Assembly: GCF_030758295.1 (NCBI RefSeq)
Contig: NZ_CP132335.1
Location: 3,076,412 to 3,140,411, forward strand
Origin: Pararhizobium sp. IMCC21322
Lineage (GTDB): Bacteria > Pseudomonadota > Alphaproteobacteria > Rhizobiales > GCA-2746425
Length of the DNA stretch: 64,000 bases
Direction of reading: 5' to 3'
In this document: one piece after another, positions 26,413 through 36,956 of the stretch
How positions within the stretch are numbered: position 1 is the stretch's first letter
How the letters are laid out: each line of letters opens with the position of its first letter
Program-made: the position numbers and the translations under genes
The notes under the pieces: model-generated
What the model was told of the DNA's origin: nothing
Databases searched by the model: none
Seen by the model: only the letters and a program-made list of their open reading frames with translations

Positions 26413-27036
26413 ATGGCTTTTTCGAAGAAGCAGACACTCACTCGTTTGTTACCAGTTCTGGCACCACTTATTCTGGTGACATCACCGGACGTATCAAGCG
26501 CACAGGAAGCAGCCGAGGGTCCCAAGCCCTGGACAAAGATCTGCACGCAAAACAAACAAACCAAAAAAGAAATTTGTCTGGTTTCACAGGAAATCAGGTC
26601 TGCAAATGGTCAGTTTCTGGCGTCTGTGGCTGTTCGGGAAATTGATGGTGATGAAAATCAATCAATCCTGATTTCGGTTCCACCAGGCATGCTTTTACAG
26701 CCCGGCATCCAATTCAAGGTTGACGAGAACGAGCCACGCGCTGTCAAATACGGCATCTGCTTCCAAAAATATTGCTATTCGGAATTACCGATCAAAAAAG
26801 ACGCGATCGACGAAATGAAGGGGGGCAACAATCTGACTGTCACAACCTTCAGCCAGCAAGGCAAGGCGATTGGCTTTGAGCTGACATTAACAGGTTTCAC
26901 AGCCACCTATGATGGCGACCCGATTGATCCCGCCATCGTTCAGGCACAGCGCGAAAAAGCGCGGCAGGAAATGGCAGACAAAGCCCAACAGGCCAGAGAT
27001 AACCTGATTAAAATGCAGCAAGAGGCCACTCAATAA
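26413..27036 (+). CDS. Invasion-associated locus B (IalB) family protein, copy 2
   Basis: 207 aa, clear paralog of the preceding gene with the same cysteine layout (KICTQ, EICLVSQEIRS, GICFQKYCYSEL) and the shared GQFLASVAVREI block and GFTATYDGDPIDP. The signal peptide ends near VSSAQ. GAGG six bases before ATG 26413 decides the start; an open extension to 26371 has no similarity. The tail is rich in Gln/Lys/Glu. The pair looks like an old tandem duplication, since the flanks have diverged but the cysteine frame is retained. Confidence 0.92.
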   Translation: MAFSKKQTLTRLLPVLAPLILVTSPDVSSAQEAAEGPKPWTKICTQNKQTKKEICLVSQEIRSANGQFLASVAVREIDGDENQSILISVPPGMLLQPGIQFKVDENEPRAVKYGICFQKYCYSELPIKKDAIDEMKGGNNLTVTTFSQQGKAIGFELTLTGFTATYDGDPIDPAIVQAQREKARQEMADKAQQARDNLIKMQQEATQ

Positions 27037-27045
27037 CAGGCTTGT

Positions 27046-27115
27046 ACAGCGTAATTTCAGACCAGAGCGTCTGAAATTACGCTGTGTTCCGGCGGCAGTG
27101 ACTGCCGGAACACAA
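27046..27115. repeat. Two adjoining palindromic hairpins
   Basis: Hairpin 1 has 16-base perfect arms CAGCGTAATTTCAGAC (27047-27062) and GTCTGAAATTACGCTG (27069-27084), extended by one A-T pair, with a six-base loop. Hairpin 2 directly abuts it: TGTGTTCC plus GGCAG pairs with CTGCC plus GGAACACA around a TGA loop, with a three-base bulge. They lie just after the second IalB gene. There is no T run, so they look like a bidirectional structural element or an intergenic palindromic unit rather than a standard terminator. Confidence 0.6.
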
Positions 27116-27191
27116 TACCAATGTAAGCGCAACGGCTAGAGCGGCACCTCCTCGGCACCACCCAATTGGGCAGGTCAGAAATGTGGACCGA

Positions 27192-27566
27192 TCAGTGCTT
27201 TAAAATATCAAATGGCTGATAGCGCCCGTCTTTGATGTTTTCAAAGACCTCAGCAACTTGCGGATGGCGTACAGGATCGCCGCTGGTGTCGGGCAGCAGA
27301 TTTTGCTCCGACACATAAGCGACGTACTCGGTTTCGTCATTCTCGGCAAAGAGATGATAGAAAGGTTGATCTTTCTTGGGGCGCACGTCTTCCGGGATTG
27401 AATCCCACCATTCATCAGTGTTGGAAAATTCCGGATCCACATCGAAAATTACGCCGCGAAACGCATAGATCCGATGTTTTACAACATCACCAATGCTGAA
27501 TTTTGCGGCCCGTCCGGTCGGTGCATATCTCTTGGGCGAGTTGTCTTGTGTCTCAGTGTGGGCCAT
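27192..27566 (-). CDS. hspQ: Heat shock protein HspQ
   Basis: 124 aa, YccV/HspQ family with the blocks KFSIGDVVKHRIYAFRGVIFDVDPEF (split here: KFSIGDVVKHRIY, AFRGVIFDVDPEF), NTDEWW, PFYHLFAENDE and YVSEQNLLPD. In E. coli it is a hemimethylated-DNA-binding protein and a specificity enhancer of the Lon protease. The start was placed at ATG 27566 (MAHTETQ); an open extension to 27620 runs into the promoter. Divergent from eno. Confidence 0.92.
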   Translation of the reverse strand: MAHTETQDNSPKRYAPTGRAAKFSIGDVVKHRIYAFRGVIFDVDPEFSNTDEWWDSIPEDVRPKKDQPFYHLFAENDETEYVAYVSEQNLLPDTSGDPVRHPQVAEVFENIKDGRYQPFDILKH

Positions 27567-27592
27567 TTTTCCCGACCTTTCTTTTCCGCTAC

Positions 27593-27620
27593 TATATAAC
27601 CCCTGCGCCTCGCATTGCAA
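27593..27620 (-). promoter_or_regulatory. Candidate promoter of hspQ
   Basis: On the minus strand, TTGCAA (27620-27615) and TATATA (27598-27593) are separated by 16 bases, a plausible housekeeping-type -35/-10 pair giving a leader of about 20 bases before ATG 27566. No clear heat-shock (sigma-32) consensus was seen. Confidence 0.4.
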
Positions 27621-27754
27621 TTTTGCAGTTACATTGAAGCGCTATTTTCTGAATGGAATCAGAACATCAACCGCAATTTCAGCAAAACCAGCACCCGCTA
27701 GCTTGGCATTCTCACCAGACTTGCCTACAACACCGGCTGATTTGCAGAAAATAA

Positions 27755-29053
<1,299 letters not shown>

Positions 29054-29074
29054 TGCGGTAACAGGAATGCAAAG

Positions 29075-29104
29075 AGGCCCGATGATTATGTCGGGCCTTT
29101 TTTT
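29075..29104 (+). terminator. Rho-independent terminator of eno
   Basis: Eight-base perfect stem AGGCCCGA (29075-29082) / TCGGGCCT (29091-29098), eight-base loop, then a run of seven T. It starts 22 bases after the eno stop codon. Confidence 0.9.
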
Positions 29105-29234
29105 AATCTTTTTTCGCTTGCCAGGCAGCGAAATGGATTCCCGAAAGTTTTTTTTAACCCTCAGCGCATAGTGTCGTTTTCGAGGGCGGCTTCAAGTTCC
29201 GCGTACCGCTCGATAGTTTAGGCGCGTATTGCCA

Positions 29235-29549
29235 ATGTCTACTCGTTACAAAAAACAAAGCCTTTACGGTCGATTGTTTCTGCCTGTTTTAACAGTGCTA
29301 GTGTTGACCTATTTCACCTTCCATGCAGTCAATGGCCGCTATGGCTATCGCGCTTTGCAAACAGAGCAAATTCGTATTGTAGAGCTTCTGGAGCAACGAA
29401 CAAAGTTGCTTGACGAGCGTAAAGCGATGCGCGACCGTGCAAATCTGTTGAAGCTCGCGGCAATCGATGCAGACCTGCTTGATGAGCGGGCGCGACAGCT
29501 TCTGGGTTATGTTCGTTCAGATGAAATGCTGATCTATTTCGATCGGTGA
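29235..29549 (+). CDS. ftsB: FtsB/DivIC-type septum formation initiator protein
   Basis: 104 aa. A short cytoplasmic N terminus, one transmembrane helix (FLPVLTVLVLTYFTFHAV, about residues 15-32) and a periplasmic coiled coil (LQTEQIRIVELLEQRTKLLD) ending with a DADLLDERARQLLGYV segment. This is the FtsB/DivIC layout of the cell-division complex, and the position between eno and pdhA is typical for Rhizobiales. ATG 29235 is preferred to the in-frame TTG at 29229. The symbol is given by family and context. Confidence 0.85.
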   Translation: MSTRYKKQSLYGRLFLPVLTVLVLTYFTFHAVNGRYGYRALQTEQIRIVELLEQRTKLLDERKAMRDRANLLKLAAIDADLLDERARQLLGYVRSDEMLIYFDR

Positions 29550-29586
29550 ATTGCTGCTTTGCAGCAATTAACTGAAGTTCAGTTAA
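29549..29586. promoter_or_regulatory. Hairpin plus 19-bp palindrome upstream of pdhA
   Basis: The hairpin AATTGCTGC (29549-29557) / GCAGCAATT (29561-29569) starts at the ftsB stop codon. It runs directly into TTAACTGAA-G-TTCAGTTAA (29568-29586), a perfect palindrome with one central base. The latter looks like a transcription-factor operator about 130 bases upstream of pdhA; the factor is unknown. Confidence 0.5.
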
Positions 29587-29711
29587 GACATTTTTTCCGT
29601 AATAAATCAATCGCTTGGCGCGTAGGGTAGTATCAAATTCATCTTTGATTTTCCCGGTATTGTCCTATATGTATGTAACTTACCAATCATTCTAAGGGGA
29701 GGTTCATACGT

Positions 29712-30797
29712 ATGGCTGCCGCAAAGCAGTCGACGACGCGCGCGAAGACATCCGCTGCCAAGGCATCGGGGTCACGTGGTGCTGCGACATCTACGTCGCG
29801 CAAGACCAGAAGCAAATCCACCAAACCCGCTGTGGCGGAGTTCACCAAAGAGCAAGAACTCAAAGCCTTCCGGGACATGCTTCTTATCCGTCGGTTCGAG
29901 GAGAAAGCCGGTCAACTTTACGGAATGGGCCTCATCGGCGGTTTTTGCCATTTGTATATTGGTCAGGAAGCGGTCGTCATCGGCATGCAAATGGCCATCG
30001 ACGAAGGTGATCAGGTCATCACCGGCTATCGTGACCATGGCCATATGCTGGCCTGCGGGATGGACCCAAAAGGCGTGATGGCAGAGTTGACAGGTCGCAT
30101 TGGCGGCTACTCTCGCGGCAAGGGTGGTTCAATGCACATGTTCTCCAAGGAGAAGAATTTTTACGGCGGTCACGGCATTGTTGCAGGTCAGGTTTCATTG
30201 GGAACCGGGCTGGCCTTTTCAAACCACTACCGCAAAAATGACCGCGTAACGCTGACATATTTTGGCGATGGCGCTGCCAATCAGGGTCAGGTCTATGAAA
30301 GTCTGAACATGGCCGAACTCTGGAAGCTGCCGTGCATCTACATCATCGAAAACAATCGCTATGCTATGGGAACATCCGTGGCGCGGTCTTCATCACAGCC
30401 TGATTTTTACCGTCGCGGCGAAAGCTTTGGCGTCCCCGGCAAGCAGGTTGACGGCATGGATGTACGCTCCGTTAAGGCTCTGGGCGATGAAGCCGTCACC
30501 TGGTGTCGTGGCGGCAAGGGCCCGATGATCCTGGAGATGCTGACTTATCGTTACCGTGGCCATTCCATGTCCGACCCGGCAAAGTATCGGTCCAAGGAAG
30601 AAGTACAGAAAATGCGCGACGAGCAGGACCCGATTGAACAGGTCCGGAAGAGATTGCTGGAAAAAGACTGGGCCAAAGAGGACGAATTGAAGGACATCGA
30701 TAAGGAAGTCCGGTCAATTGTTGCTGAGTCTGCTGAATTTGCTCAAGCCAATCCGGAACCGGATGCATCTGAGCTTTGGACCGACATTTACCGCTAA
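29712..30797 (+). CDS. pdhA: Pyruvate dehydrogenase E1 component, alpha subunit
   Basis: 361 aa. It decarboxylates pyruvate with thiamine diphosphate together with PdhB. The first 42 residues are a disordered, strongly basic Ala/Ser/Thr/Lys/Arg tail. The catalytic domain follows with [28 protein letters not shown], the TPP motif GDGAANQG with [10 protein letters not shown], and the [14 protein letters not shown] loop. It is the first gene of the pdhABC operon, with pdhB 14 bases downstream. Confidence 0.97.
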   Translation: MAAAKQSTTRAKTSAAKASGSRGAATSTSRKTRSKSTKPAVAEFTKEQELKAFRDMLLIRRFEEKAGQLYGMGLIGGFCHLYIGQEAVVIGMQMAIDEGDQVITGYRDHGHMLACGMDPKGVMAELTGRIGGYSRGKGGSMHMFSKEKNFYGGHGIVAGQVSLGTGLAFSNHYRKNDRVTLTYFGDGAANQGQVYESLNMAELWKLPCIYIIENNRYAMGTSVARSSSQPDFYRRGESFGVPGKQVDGMDVRSVKALGDEAVTWCRGGKGPMILEMLTYRYRGHSMSDPAKYRSKEEVQKMRDEQDPIEQVRKRLLEKDWAKEDELKDIDKEVRSIVAESAEFAQANPEPDASELWTDIYR

Positions 30798-30811
30798 GGG
30801 GAGCGAGACAT

Positions 30812-32218
30812 ATGCCTATTGATATTTTAATGCCCGCGCTTTCCCCGACGATGGAAGAAGGCACACTTTCAAAATGGCTCAAGAAGGAAGGCGACGCCGT
30901 GTCATCCGGCGATGTCATTGCCGAGATTGAGACCGACAAGGCGACCATGGAAGTTGAATCCATTGATGAAGGTACCATTGGTAAGATCTTCGTCGCAGAA
31001 GGCACCGAGAATGTGAAGGTCAATGCGCGGATAGCGGTCATTCTGGAAGACGGCGAAAGCGCTGATTCAATTTCTGAATCGGGATCCTCCAGTTCTGGCG
31101 ATTCCAGTGATTCAGCCGAGAGTGAAGAAAAGTCCGAGGAACCGGAGCAGCAAATGGAAACGGGCGCGCCCGTTCCCGCTGAGCCCAAAGCATCGAAAGT
31201 GCCATCTGATCCGGACATTCCGGACGGAACGCCTATGGTTTCAACCACAGTGCGTGAAGCCCTGCGTGATGCCATGGCCGAAGAAATGCGGCGGGATGAA
31301 GATGTCTTTGTGATGGGCGAGGAAGTCGCCGAATATCAGGGCGCTTACAAGATTACGCAGGGTCTGCTGCAGGAATTCGGTGCAGACCGCGTCATTGATA
31401 CGCCCATTACCGAGCATGGCTTTGCCGGCCTCGGCGTCGGCGCTGCCATGGCTGGCTTGCGTCCGGTTGTTGAGTTCATGACCTTCAACTTTGCCATGCA
31501 AGCCATTGATCACATTATCAATTCTGCCGCCAAGACACTTTACATGTCGGGTGGTCAGATGGGTGCACCTATCGTGTTTCGTGGTCCAAATGGCGCGGCT
31601 GCGCGTGTTGGTGCTCAACACAGTCATGATTATGCGGCCTGGTATTCCAATGTCCCGGGCCTCAAAGTTGTAATGCCCTATTCAGCGGCAGACGCAAAAG
31701 GGTTGTTGAAAGCGGCCATTCGAGATCCAAACCCGATTGTCTTTTTGGAAAACGAAATCCTTTACGGGCAGTCCTTCGATGTCCCGGACATAGAAGACCT
31801 GGTGCTGCCAATCGGTAAGGCCCGCATTGCACGTACGGGAACTGACGTCACCATCGTATCCTTTGGGATTGGCATGACTTATGCGCTTAAGGCGGCGGAA
31901 GAGCTGTCAGCCATGGGCGTGGAAGCCGAGATCATTGACTTGCGCACAATTCGCCCGATGGATGTCGATACGATTATTGAATCGGTGAAGAAGACGGGTC
32001 GTTGCGTGGCGGTGGAAGAGGGCTTCCCACAATCGGGTGTCGGGTCTGAAATCGTCGCTCAATTGATGGAAAAGGCATTTGATTTCCTTGATGCACCGGT
32101 TCTGCGGATCTGTGGCAAGGATGTGCCAATGCCCTATGCAGCCAATCTGGAAAAACTCGCTTTGCCCAATGTTGGCGAAGTGATTGATGCAGTCAAAGCT
32201 GTCACCTACACCGACTGA
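30812..32218 (+). CDS. pdhB: Pyruvate dehydrogenase E1 component, beta subunit, with N-terminal lipoyl domain
   Basis: 468 aa. The first ~80 residues form a lipoyl domain (lipoylated Lys in [11 protein letters not shown]). A Ser/Glu/Asp-rich linker (about residues 85-135) follows, then the transketolase-like beta domain ([46 protein letters not shown]) and the C-terminal domain ([22 protein letters not shown]). A lipoyl domain on E1-beta is a known alphaproteobacterial feature and is nearly duplicated at the start of pdhC. AAGGGGAG precedes ATG 30812. Confidence 0.97.
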   Translation: MPIDILMPALSPTMEEGTLSKWLKKEGDAVSSGDVIAEIETDKATMEVESIDEGTIGKIFVAEGTENVKVNARIAVILEDGESADSISESGSSSSGDSSDSAESEEKSEEPEQQMETGAPVPAEPKASKVPSDPDIPDGTPMVSTTVREALRDAMAEEMRRDEDVFVMGEEVAEYQGAYKITQGLLQEFGADRVIDTPITEHGFAGLGVGAAMAGLRPVVEFMTFNFAMQAIDHIINSAAKTLYMSGGQMGAPIVFRGPNGAAARVGAQHSHDYAAWYSNVPGLKVVMPYSAADAKGLLKAAIRDPNPIVFLENEILYGQSFDVPDIEDLVLPIGKARIARTGTDVTIVSFGIGMTYALKAAEELSAMGVEAEIIDLRTIRPMDVDTIIESVKKTGRCVAVEEGFPQSGVGSEIVAQLMEKAFDFLDAPVLRICGKDVPMPYAANLEKLALPNVGEVIDAVKAVTYTD

Positions 32219-32231
32219 TTGGAGAAAAAAG

Positions 32232-33575
32232 ATGCCAATTGATATTTTGATGCCGGCGCTGTCTCCAACCATGGAGGAGGGCAATCTGGTAAAATGGCTC
32301 GTTAAGGAAGGCGACAGCGTTGCTTCCGGCGATGTCCTTGCGGAAATTGAAACAGACAAAGCCACGATGGAGGTCGAGTCCATTGATGAAGGTGTCATCG
32401 GCAAGATATTCGTCGAGGCAGGCACTGAAGGCGTGAAAGTGAATGCCCGCATTGCGGTCATTCTGGAAGAGGGTGAGGACGAATCTGCGATTTCGTCCGA
32501 AGCTCCGGAGGCCAAGGCCCCAGCTGAAGCGGAAAAAGAAAAAGAAAAAGAAAAACCGGCACCAGCCAAGTCTGAAGCGGCACCGGCAAGCGCGCCTGCG
32601 CAGTCAAAGTCAGGGTCCGAAAGTAGTGGGCGCCGTGTGTTCTCCTCGCCTCTGGCACGTCGACTGGCAAAAGAAGGCGGCATCGACATTGCAGCCATAA
32701 AAGGATCAGGCCCCAGAAACCGTGTCATCAAACGTGACGTGGAAGAAGCCATTGCCAATGGCGGAACGACAGCTGCCGCGCAGACAGAACCAGCGGCAAA
32801 AACTGCCGCAGCGTCGTCTTCTGCACCATCAGGCATGTCGGATGATGCAATTTTGAAACTGTACGCAGACGATTCCTATGAGTTGGTTCCGCACGATGGC
32901 ATGCGCAAAACGATTGCGGCGCGTTTGACGGAAGCCAAGCAAACGATTCCGCATTTCTACCTGACAATTGATTGCGATCTGGATGCATTGCTTGCAATGC
33001 GCAGTCAGCTGAATGCGGCTGCACCGAAGGATGCTGACGGCAAGCCTGCCTACAAGATTTCGGTCAATGATATGGTCATCAAGGCACATGCTCTGTCTCT
33101 GCGTGCCGTTCCCGAAGCGAATGTCTCGTGGAGCGCAGGCGGCATGCTGAAGCACAAGCATTCCGACATTGGAGTCGCCGTCTCTATTCCAGGCGGCCTG
33201 ATCACACCCATTATTACCCGTGCAGAAGAAAAAACCCTGTCCACCATTTCCAGCGAAATGAAGGATCTGGCGAAACGGGCCAGGGACCGCAAGCTTCAGC
33301 CGCAGGAATATCAGGGCGGAACATCGGCGGTGTCAAACCTTGGCATGTTCGGCGTGAAGGACTTTGCCGCGATTGTAAATCCACCGCATGGATCAATCCT
33401 TGCTGTCGGCGCGGGCACACAGCGAGCCGTCATAAAAGATGGTGCTGTTGCTGCGGCAACAATCATGTCCGTCACGCTCTCTACCGATCACAGAGCAGTG
33501 GATGGCGCATTGGGTGCAGAACTGATGCAGGCGTTCAAGGGCTTCATTGAAAATCCAATGAGCATGCTGGTCTGA
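32232..33575 (+). CDS. pdhC: Dihydrolipoamide acetyltransferase (E2 of pyruvate dehydrogenase)
   Basis: 447 aa. One N-terminal lipoyl domain ([11 protein letters not shown]), an Ala/Pro/Lys/Glu linker, a peripheral-subunit-binding domain ([34 protein letters not shown]), a second Ala-rich linker and the acetyltransferase core with the catalytic DHRAVDG near the end and PMSMLV at the terminus. Its linker holds four GAAAAA hexamers (32532-32555). GGAG seven bases before ATG 32232. Confidence 0.97.
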   Translation: MPIDILMPALSPTMEEGNLVKWLVKEGDSVASGDVLAEIETDKATMEVESIDEGVIGKIFVEAGTEGVKVNARIAVILEEGEDESAISSEAPEAKAPAEAEKEKEKEKPAPAKSEAAPASAPAQSKSGSESSGRRVFSSPLARRLAKEGGIDIAAIKGSGPRNRVIKRDVEEAIANGGTTAAAQTEPAAKTAAASSSAPSGMSDDAILKLYADDSYELVPHDGMRKTIAARLTEAKQTIPHFYLTIDCDLDALLAMRSQLNAAAPKDADGKPAYKISVNDMVIKAHALSLRAVPEANVSWSAGGMLKHKHSDIGVAVSIPGGLITPIITRAEEKTLSTISSEMKDLAKRARDRKLQPQEYQGGTSAVSNLGMFGVKDFAAIVNPPHGSILAVGAGTQRAVIKDGAVAAATIMSVTLSTDHRAVDGALGAELMQAFKGFIENPMSMLV

Positions 33576-33681
33576 CCCGGCATGTTTTGCGATATGAGAA
33601 GCCACAATTGACGCAGATCAAGGAGAGCTGAATAGGCGGTGAATAGAGTTTAGGGGACGTCATCAGGAGAAGGGACACCCC

Positions 33682-33918
33682 ATGAGCAACACACCGCATG
33701 AACTGGCAGAAGAATTTCCGGAACACGTTAAGAAAATTCATGATCTGAAGATGAATGACGGGCATTTCTCACGCCTGTTTGATGAATATCACGATGTAAA
33801 CAAATCCATTCATCGTGCAGAGACGAATATTGAACCAACCGACGACGTCCATATGGAAGATATGCGCAAAAAACGCATGCGGTTGAAAGATGAAATTTAT
33901 GGGATGCTGAGCGCCTAA
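33682..33918 (+). CDS. YdcH/DUF465 family small protein
   Basis: 78 aa. Helical, charged protein with the family pattern HFSRLFDEYHDVNKSIHRAE and the C-terminal MRKKRMRLKDEIYGML. The function of DUF465 proteins is not established. It sits between pdhC and lpdA, 106 bases after pdhC, preceded by an AGGAGAAGG ribosome binding region, and is probably co-transcribed with the pyruvate dehydrogenase genes. Confidence 0.87.
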   Translation: MSNTPHELAEEFPEHVKKIHDLKMNDGHFSRLFDEYHDVNKSIHRAETNIEPTDDVHMEDMRKKRMRLKDEIYGMLSA

Positions 33919-33975
33919 GAAGCCCAGCCATCCCGACGCTGCAAAAATAGCAGCGTTTATGAAGGAGATGGCGAA

Positions 33976-35415
33976 GTGGCAAATTCCTATGATCTAATCG
34001 TGATTGGCGGCGGGCCGGGAGGCTATGTCGCCGCCATTCGCGCAAGCCAACTGGGTTTGAAAACAGCCGTTGTGGAGCGAGAGCATCTGGGCGGCATTTG
34101 CCTGAACTGGGGCTGTATTCCAACCAAAGCGCTTCTGCGATCAGCCGAAGTCTACCACTACATGGAGCATGCCAAGGATTATGGTCTGACGGCTGACAAA
34201 TTCGGTTTCGATATCGCGGCCGTAGTCAAACGATCCCGTGGCGTATCTGGCCAGCTCAATGGCGGCGTTGGGTTTTTGCTGAAGAAAAACAAAGTGGACG
34301 TAATCTGGGGCGAAGCTGAAATTACCAAACCCGGTGAAGTGAAAGTTGGAAAGCCCAAGAAGAAGGCTGTCGAGCCACAGCATCCTGCGCCAAAGGGCAC
34401 CTTGGGCGAGGGCACCTATTCAGCAAAGCACATCATTGTCTCTACAGGGGCTCGCCCGCGTGCGTTGCCAGGCATAGAACCGGATGGCGATCTGATTTGG
34501 ACGTATTTCGAGGCCATGGTTCCGCCGTCCATGCCCAAATCCCTCGTCGTTATGGGGTCTGGTGCAATCGGCATAGAATTCGCATCCTTCTACCGCACCA
34601 TGGGTGCAGACGTGACAGTCGTGGAATTGATGCCGCAGGTCATGCCTGTGGAAGACGCGGAAATATCGGCTCTTGCCAGAAAGCGTTTCGAAAAACAGGG
34701 TATGAAAATACTCACCGAAGCCAAAGTCACGAAGGTGGCAAAGGGCAAGGGTTCGGTGACGGCCACCGTTGAAACCAAAGATGGCAAGACGCAGGAAATC
34801 ACAGCTGAAAAGCTGATTTCAGCTGTCGGTGTACAGGGTAATATCGAAGGGCTTGGCCTGGAAAAACTTGGCATCAAGACCGATAGAGGCTGCGTCGTCA
34901 TTGATGGCTTTGGAAACACCAATGTCCCGGGCATTTACGCCATTGGCGACGTTGCCGGACCACCCATGCTCGCCCACAAGGCCGAGCATGAAGGGGTTAT
35001 CTGTGTAGAAGCCATTGCCGGCAAGAAGCCACATCCAATGGACAAGGCCATGATTCCCGGCTGTACTTATTGCAACCCGCAGGTCGCATCTGTCGGATTG
35101 ACCGAAGCCAAAGCCAAAGAAGCTGGTTACAAGGTCAAAGTCGGCCGCTTCCCATTTGTGGGCAACGGCAAGGCGATAGCTCTTGGCGAACCTGATGGGC
35201 TGGTAAAAACTGTATTCGATGAGAAAACCGGCCAATTGCTGGGTGCCCATATGGTGGGAGCCGAAGTGACGGAACTCATTCAGGGCTATGTGGTCGCCAT
35301 GAATCTGGAAACAACTGAAGAAGAGCTGATGCATACCGTCTTCCCGCACCCTACATTGTCAGAAATGATGCATGAAAGTGTGTTGGATGCATACGGGCGT
35401 GTGATCCACAGCTAG
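33976..35415 (+). CDS. lpdA: Dihydrolipoyl dehydrogenase (E3)
   Basis: 479 aa flavoprotein that reoxidises dihydrolipoamide and reduces NAD+. FAD site IGGGPGGYVAAIRA, redox disulfide GGICLNWGCIPTKAL, NAD site VVMGSGAIGIEFASFY, AIGDVAGPPMLAHKAEHEG, and the C-terminal HPHPTLSEMMHES-type dimer interface with catalytic His (FPHPTLSEMM). An insertion rich in Lys/Pro (VGKPKKKAVEPQHPAPKG) after about residue 118 is typical of the pdh-operon form. The start is GTG 33976 with AAGGAG eight bases upstream. Confidence 0.96.
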   Translation: MANSYDLIVIGGGPGGYVAAIRASQLGLKTAVVEREHLGGICLNWGCIPTKALLRSAEVYHYMEHAKDYGLTADKFGFDIAAVVKRSRGVSGQLNGGVGFLLKKNKVDVIWGEAEITKPGEVKVGKPKKKAVEPQHPAPKGTLGEGTYSAKHIIVSTGARPRALPGIEPDGDLIWTYFEAMVPPSMPKSLVVMGSGAIGIEFASFYRTMGADVTVVELMPQVMPVEDAEISALARKRFEKQGMKILTEAKVTKVAKGKGSVTATVETKDGKTQEITAEKLISAVGVQGNIEGLGLEKLGIKTDRGCVVIDGFGNTNVPGIYAIGDVAGPPMLAHKAEHEGVICVEAIAGKKPHPMDKAMIPGCTYCNPQVASVGLTEAKAKEAGYKVKVGRFPFVGNGKAIALGEPDGLVKTVFDEKTGQLLGAHMVGAEVTELIQGYVVAMNLETTEEELMHTVFPHPTLSEMMHESVLDAYGRVIHS

Positions 35416-35451
35416 AGCGATTCAGATCGGAACTCAAAAGGCCGGAACAAC

Positions 35452-36462
35452 ATGGTTACTCTCATAGATAATTCCGCAGAGCGGCTTTCTGACAAGCTGG
35501 CACCGACGAACCAGGTGACAAAACAACGCCACCCGGAGAAGGCGCATAAACCGGATTCCGACATTCTGAGAAAACCTGACTGGATTCGGGTGAAAGCGCC
35601 GGGAACAGGTCGTGGCTCAGAGGTTTACAAGGAAACCAAGGCGATCGTGACTGCCAATAATCTGGTCACAGTCTGTCAGGAGGCAGGCTGTCCGAATATT
35701 GGTGAATGCTGGTCCAAAAAACACGCCACCATGATGATCATGGGCGATACCTGCACACGCGCCTGCGCTTTCTGCAATGTGCGCACGGGTATTCCGCTGC
35801 CGCTGGATCCTAATGAACCTGCCAATGTTGCCGAAGCCGTTGAAAAGCTTGGGCTGAACCATGTTGTGATCACCTCGGTTGATCGCGACGATCTGGATGA
35901 TGGCGGCGCTCAGCATTTTGCTGACGTCATTCGTGCAATCCGGCAGCAAAGCCCAGACACCACAATCGAAATTCTGACACCTGACTTTCTGCGCAAAGAG
36001 GGCGCATTGGAAATTGTGGTGGAAGCAAAACCTGACGTTTTCAATCATAATCTGGAAACGGTCGCCTCCAACTATCTGACTGTGCGCCCTGGCGCGCGCT
36101 ATTTCCATTCCATCCGGTTGTTGCAACGGGTCAAGGAATTGGACCCCACGATTTTCACCAAATCCGGCATCATGGTTGGCCTTGGGGAAGAGCGTAATGA
36201 GGTGTTGCAACTGATGGACGACTTGCGCTCTGCAGAAGTCGATTTTATCACCATCGGCCAGTATTTGCAGCCAACCCGCAAACACCATCGGATCGTGAAG
36301 TTTGTGACGCCAGAGGAATTTGAAGCCTTTGAGACAGTTGCCTATTCAAAAGGCTTTCTGATGGTTTCCTCCAGCCCACTGACGCGCTCGTCACATCATG
36401 CAGGCGAGGATTTTGCGCGCCTTAAAACGGCCCGGGCTTCCAAATTGAATAATGCTGCCTAG
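35452..36462 (+). CDS. lipA: Lipoyl synthase
   Basis: 336 aa radical-SAM enzyme that inserts sulfur into octanoyl domains, here presumably those of PdhB and PdhC. The auxiliary cluster cysteines [12 protein letters not shown] and the radical-SAM cysteines CTRACAFC are seen, along with [18 protein letters not shown] and the terminal [14 protein letters not shown] 35452 lies 36 bases after lpdA. The product thus completes the lipoylated enzyme encoded just upstream. Confidence 0.97.
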   Translation: MVTLIDNSAERLSDKLAPTNQVTKQRHPEKAHKPDSDILRKPDWIRVKAPGTGRGSEVYKETKAIVTANNLVTVCQEAGCPNIGECWSKKHATMMIMGDTCTRACAFCNVRTGIPLPLDPNEPANVAEAVEKLGLNHVVITSVDRDDLDDGGAQHFADVIRAIRQQSPDTTIEILTPDFLRKEGALEIVVEAKPDVFNHNLETVASNYLTVRPGARYFHSIRLLQRVKELDPTIFTKSGIMVGLGEERNEVLQLMDDLRSAEVDFITIGQYLQPTRKHHRIVKFVTPEEFEAFETVAYSKGFLMVSSSPLTRSSHHAGEDFARLKTARASKLNNAA

Positions 36463-36473
36463 AGACCTGGTCG

Positions 36474-36956
36474 TTGCCAAAGTTTGAGACCACACGGATT
36501 GTCGGCCACACGGCAGAGCAGATGTTTGCACTCGTTGCTGATATTGAACGCTATCCAGAGTTTGTACCTTTGTGTCAGCGCTTGTCCGTTCGTGGGCGTG
36601 AGAAACAATCTGACGGCACGGAAATCATGATTGCGGACATGTCGGTCGCCTATGGGCCCGTCAACGAGACGTTCGTGACGCGTGTCATCCTGGATTTTCC
36701 AAACATGTTGATAAATGCCACATATCTGGACGGACCGTTTTCCCATCTGGATAATCTTTGGCAATTTGAAAACCAGCAAACCGGAGAGGCTAATATCGCC
36801 TCGGCAGTCAATTTCAAAATCGACTATGAATTCAAATCACGCACATTAGGCATGCTGATGGGTTCCATGTTTGATCGGGCTTTTCGCAAATTTGCTGAAG
36901 CATTTGAAGCCAGAGCTGACAAGATTTACGATACGTCTTCGGATAAACACGTCTGA
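36474..36956 (+). CDS. COQ10/RatA-type START-domain protein
   Basis: 160 aa, polyketide cyclase/START-like lipid-binding fold, with AEQMFALVADIERYPEFVPLCQ, YGPVNETFVTRV and the terminal helix FRKFAEAFEARAD. Homologs bind ubiquinone and assist respiration; E. coli RatA was also described as a toxin. The start is probably TTG 36474, 11 bases after the lipA stop, because no nearby in-frame ATG fits and the family begins MPKFETTR. The 3' end overlaps the convergent cinA by 31 bases. Confidence 0.9.
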   Translation: MPKFETTRIVGHTAEQMFALVADIERYPEFVPLCQRLSVRGREKQSDGTEIMIADMSVAYGPVNETFVTRVILDFPNMLINATYLDGPFSHLDNLWQFENQQTGEANIASAVNFKIDYEFKSRTLGMLMGSMFDRAFRKFAEAFEARADKIYDTSSDKHV

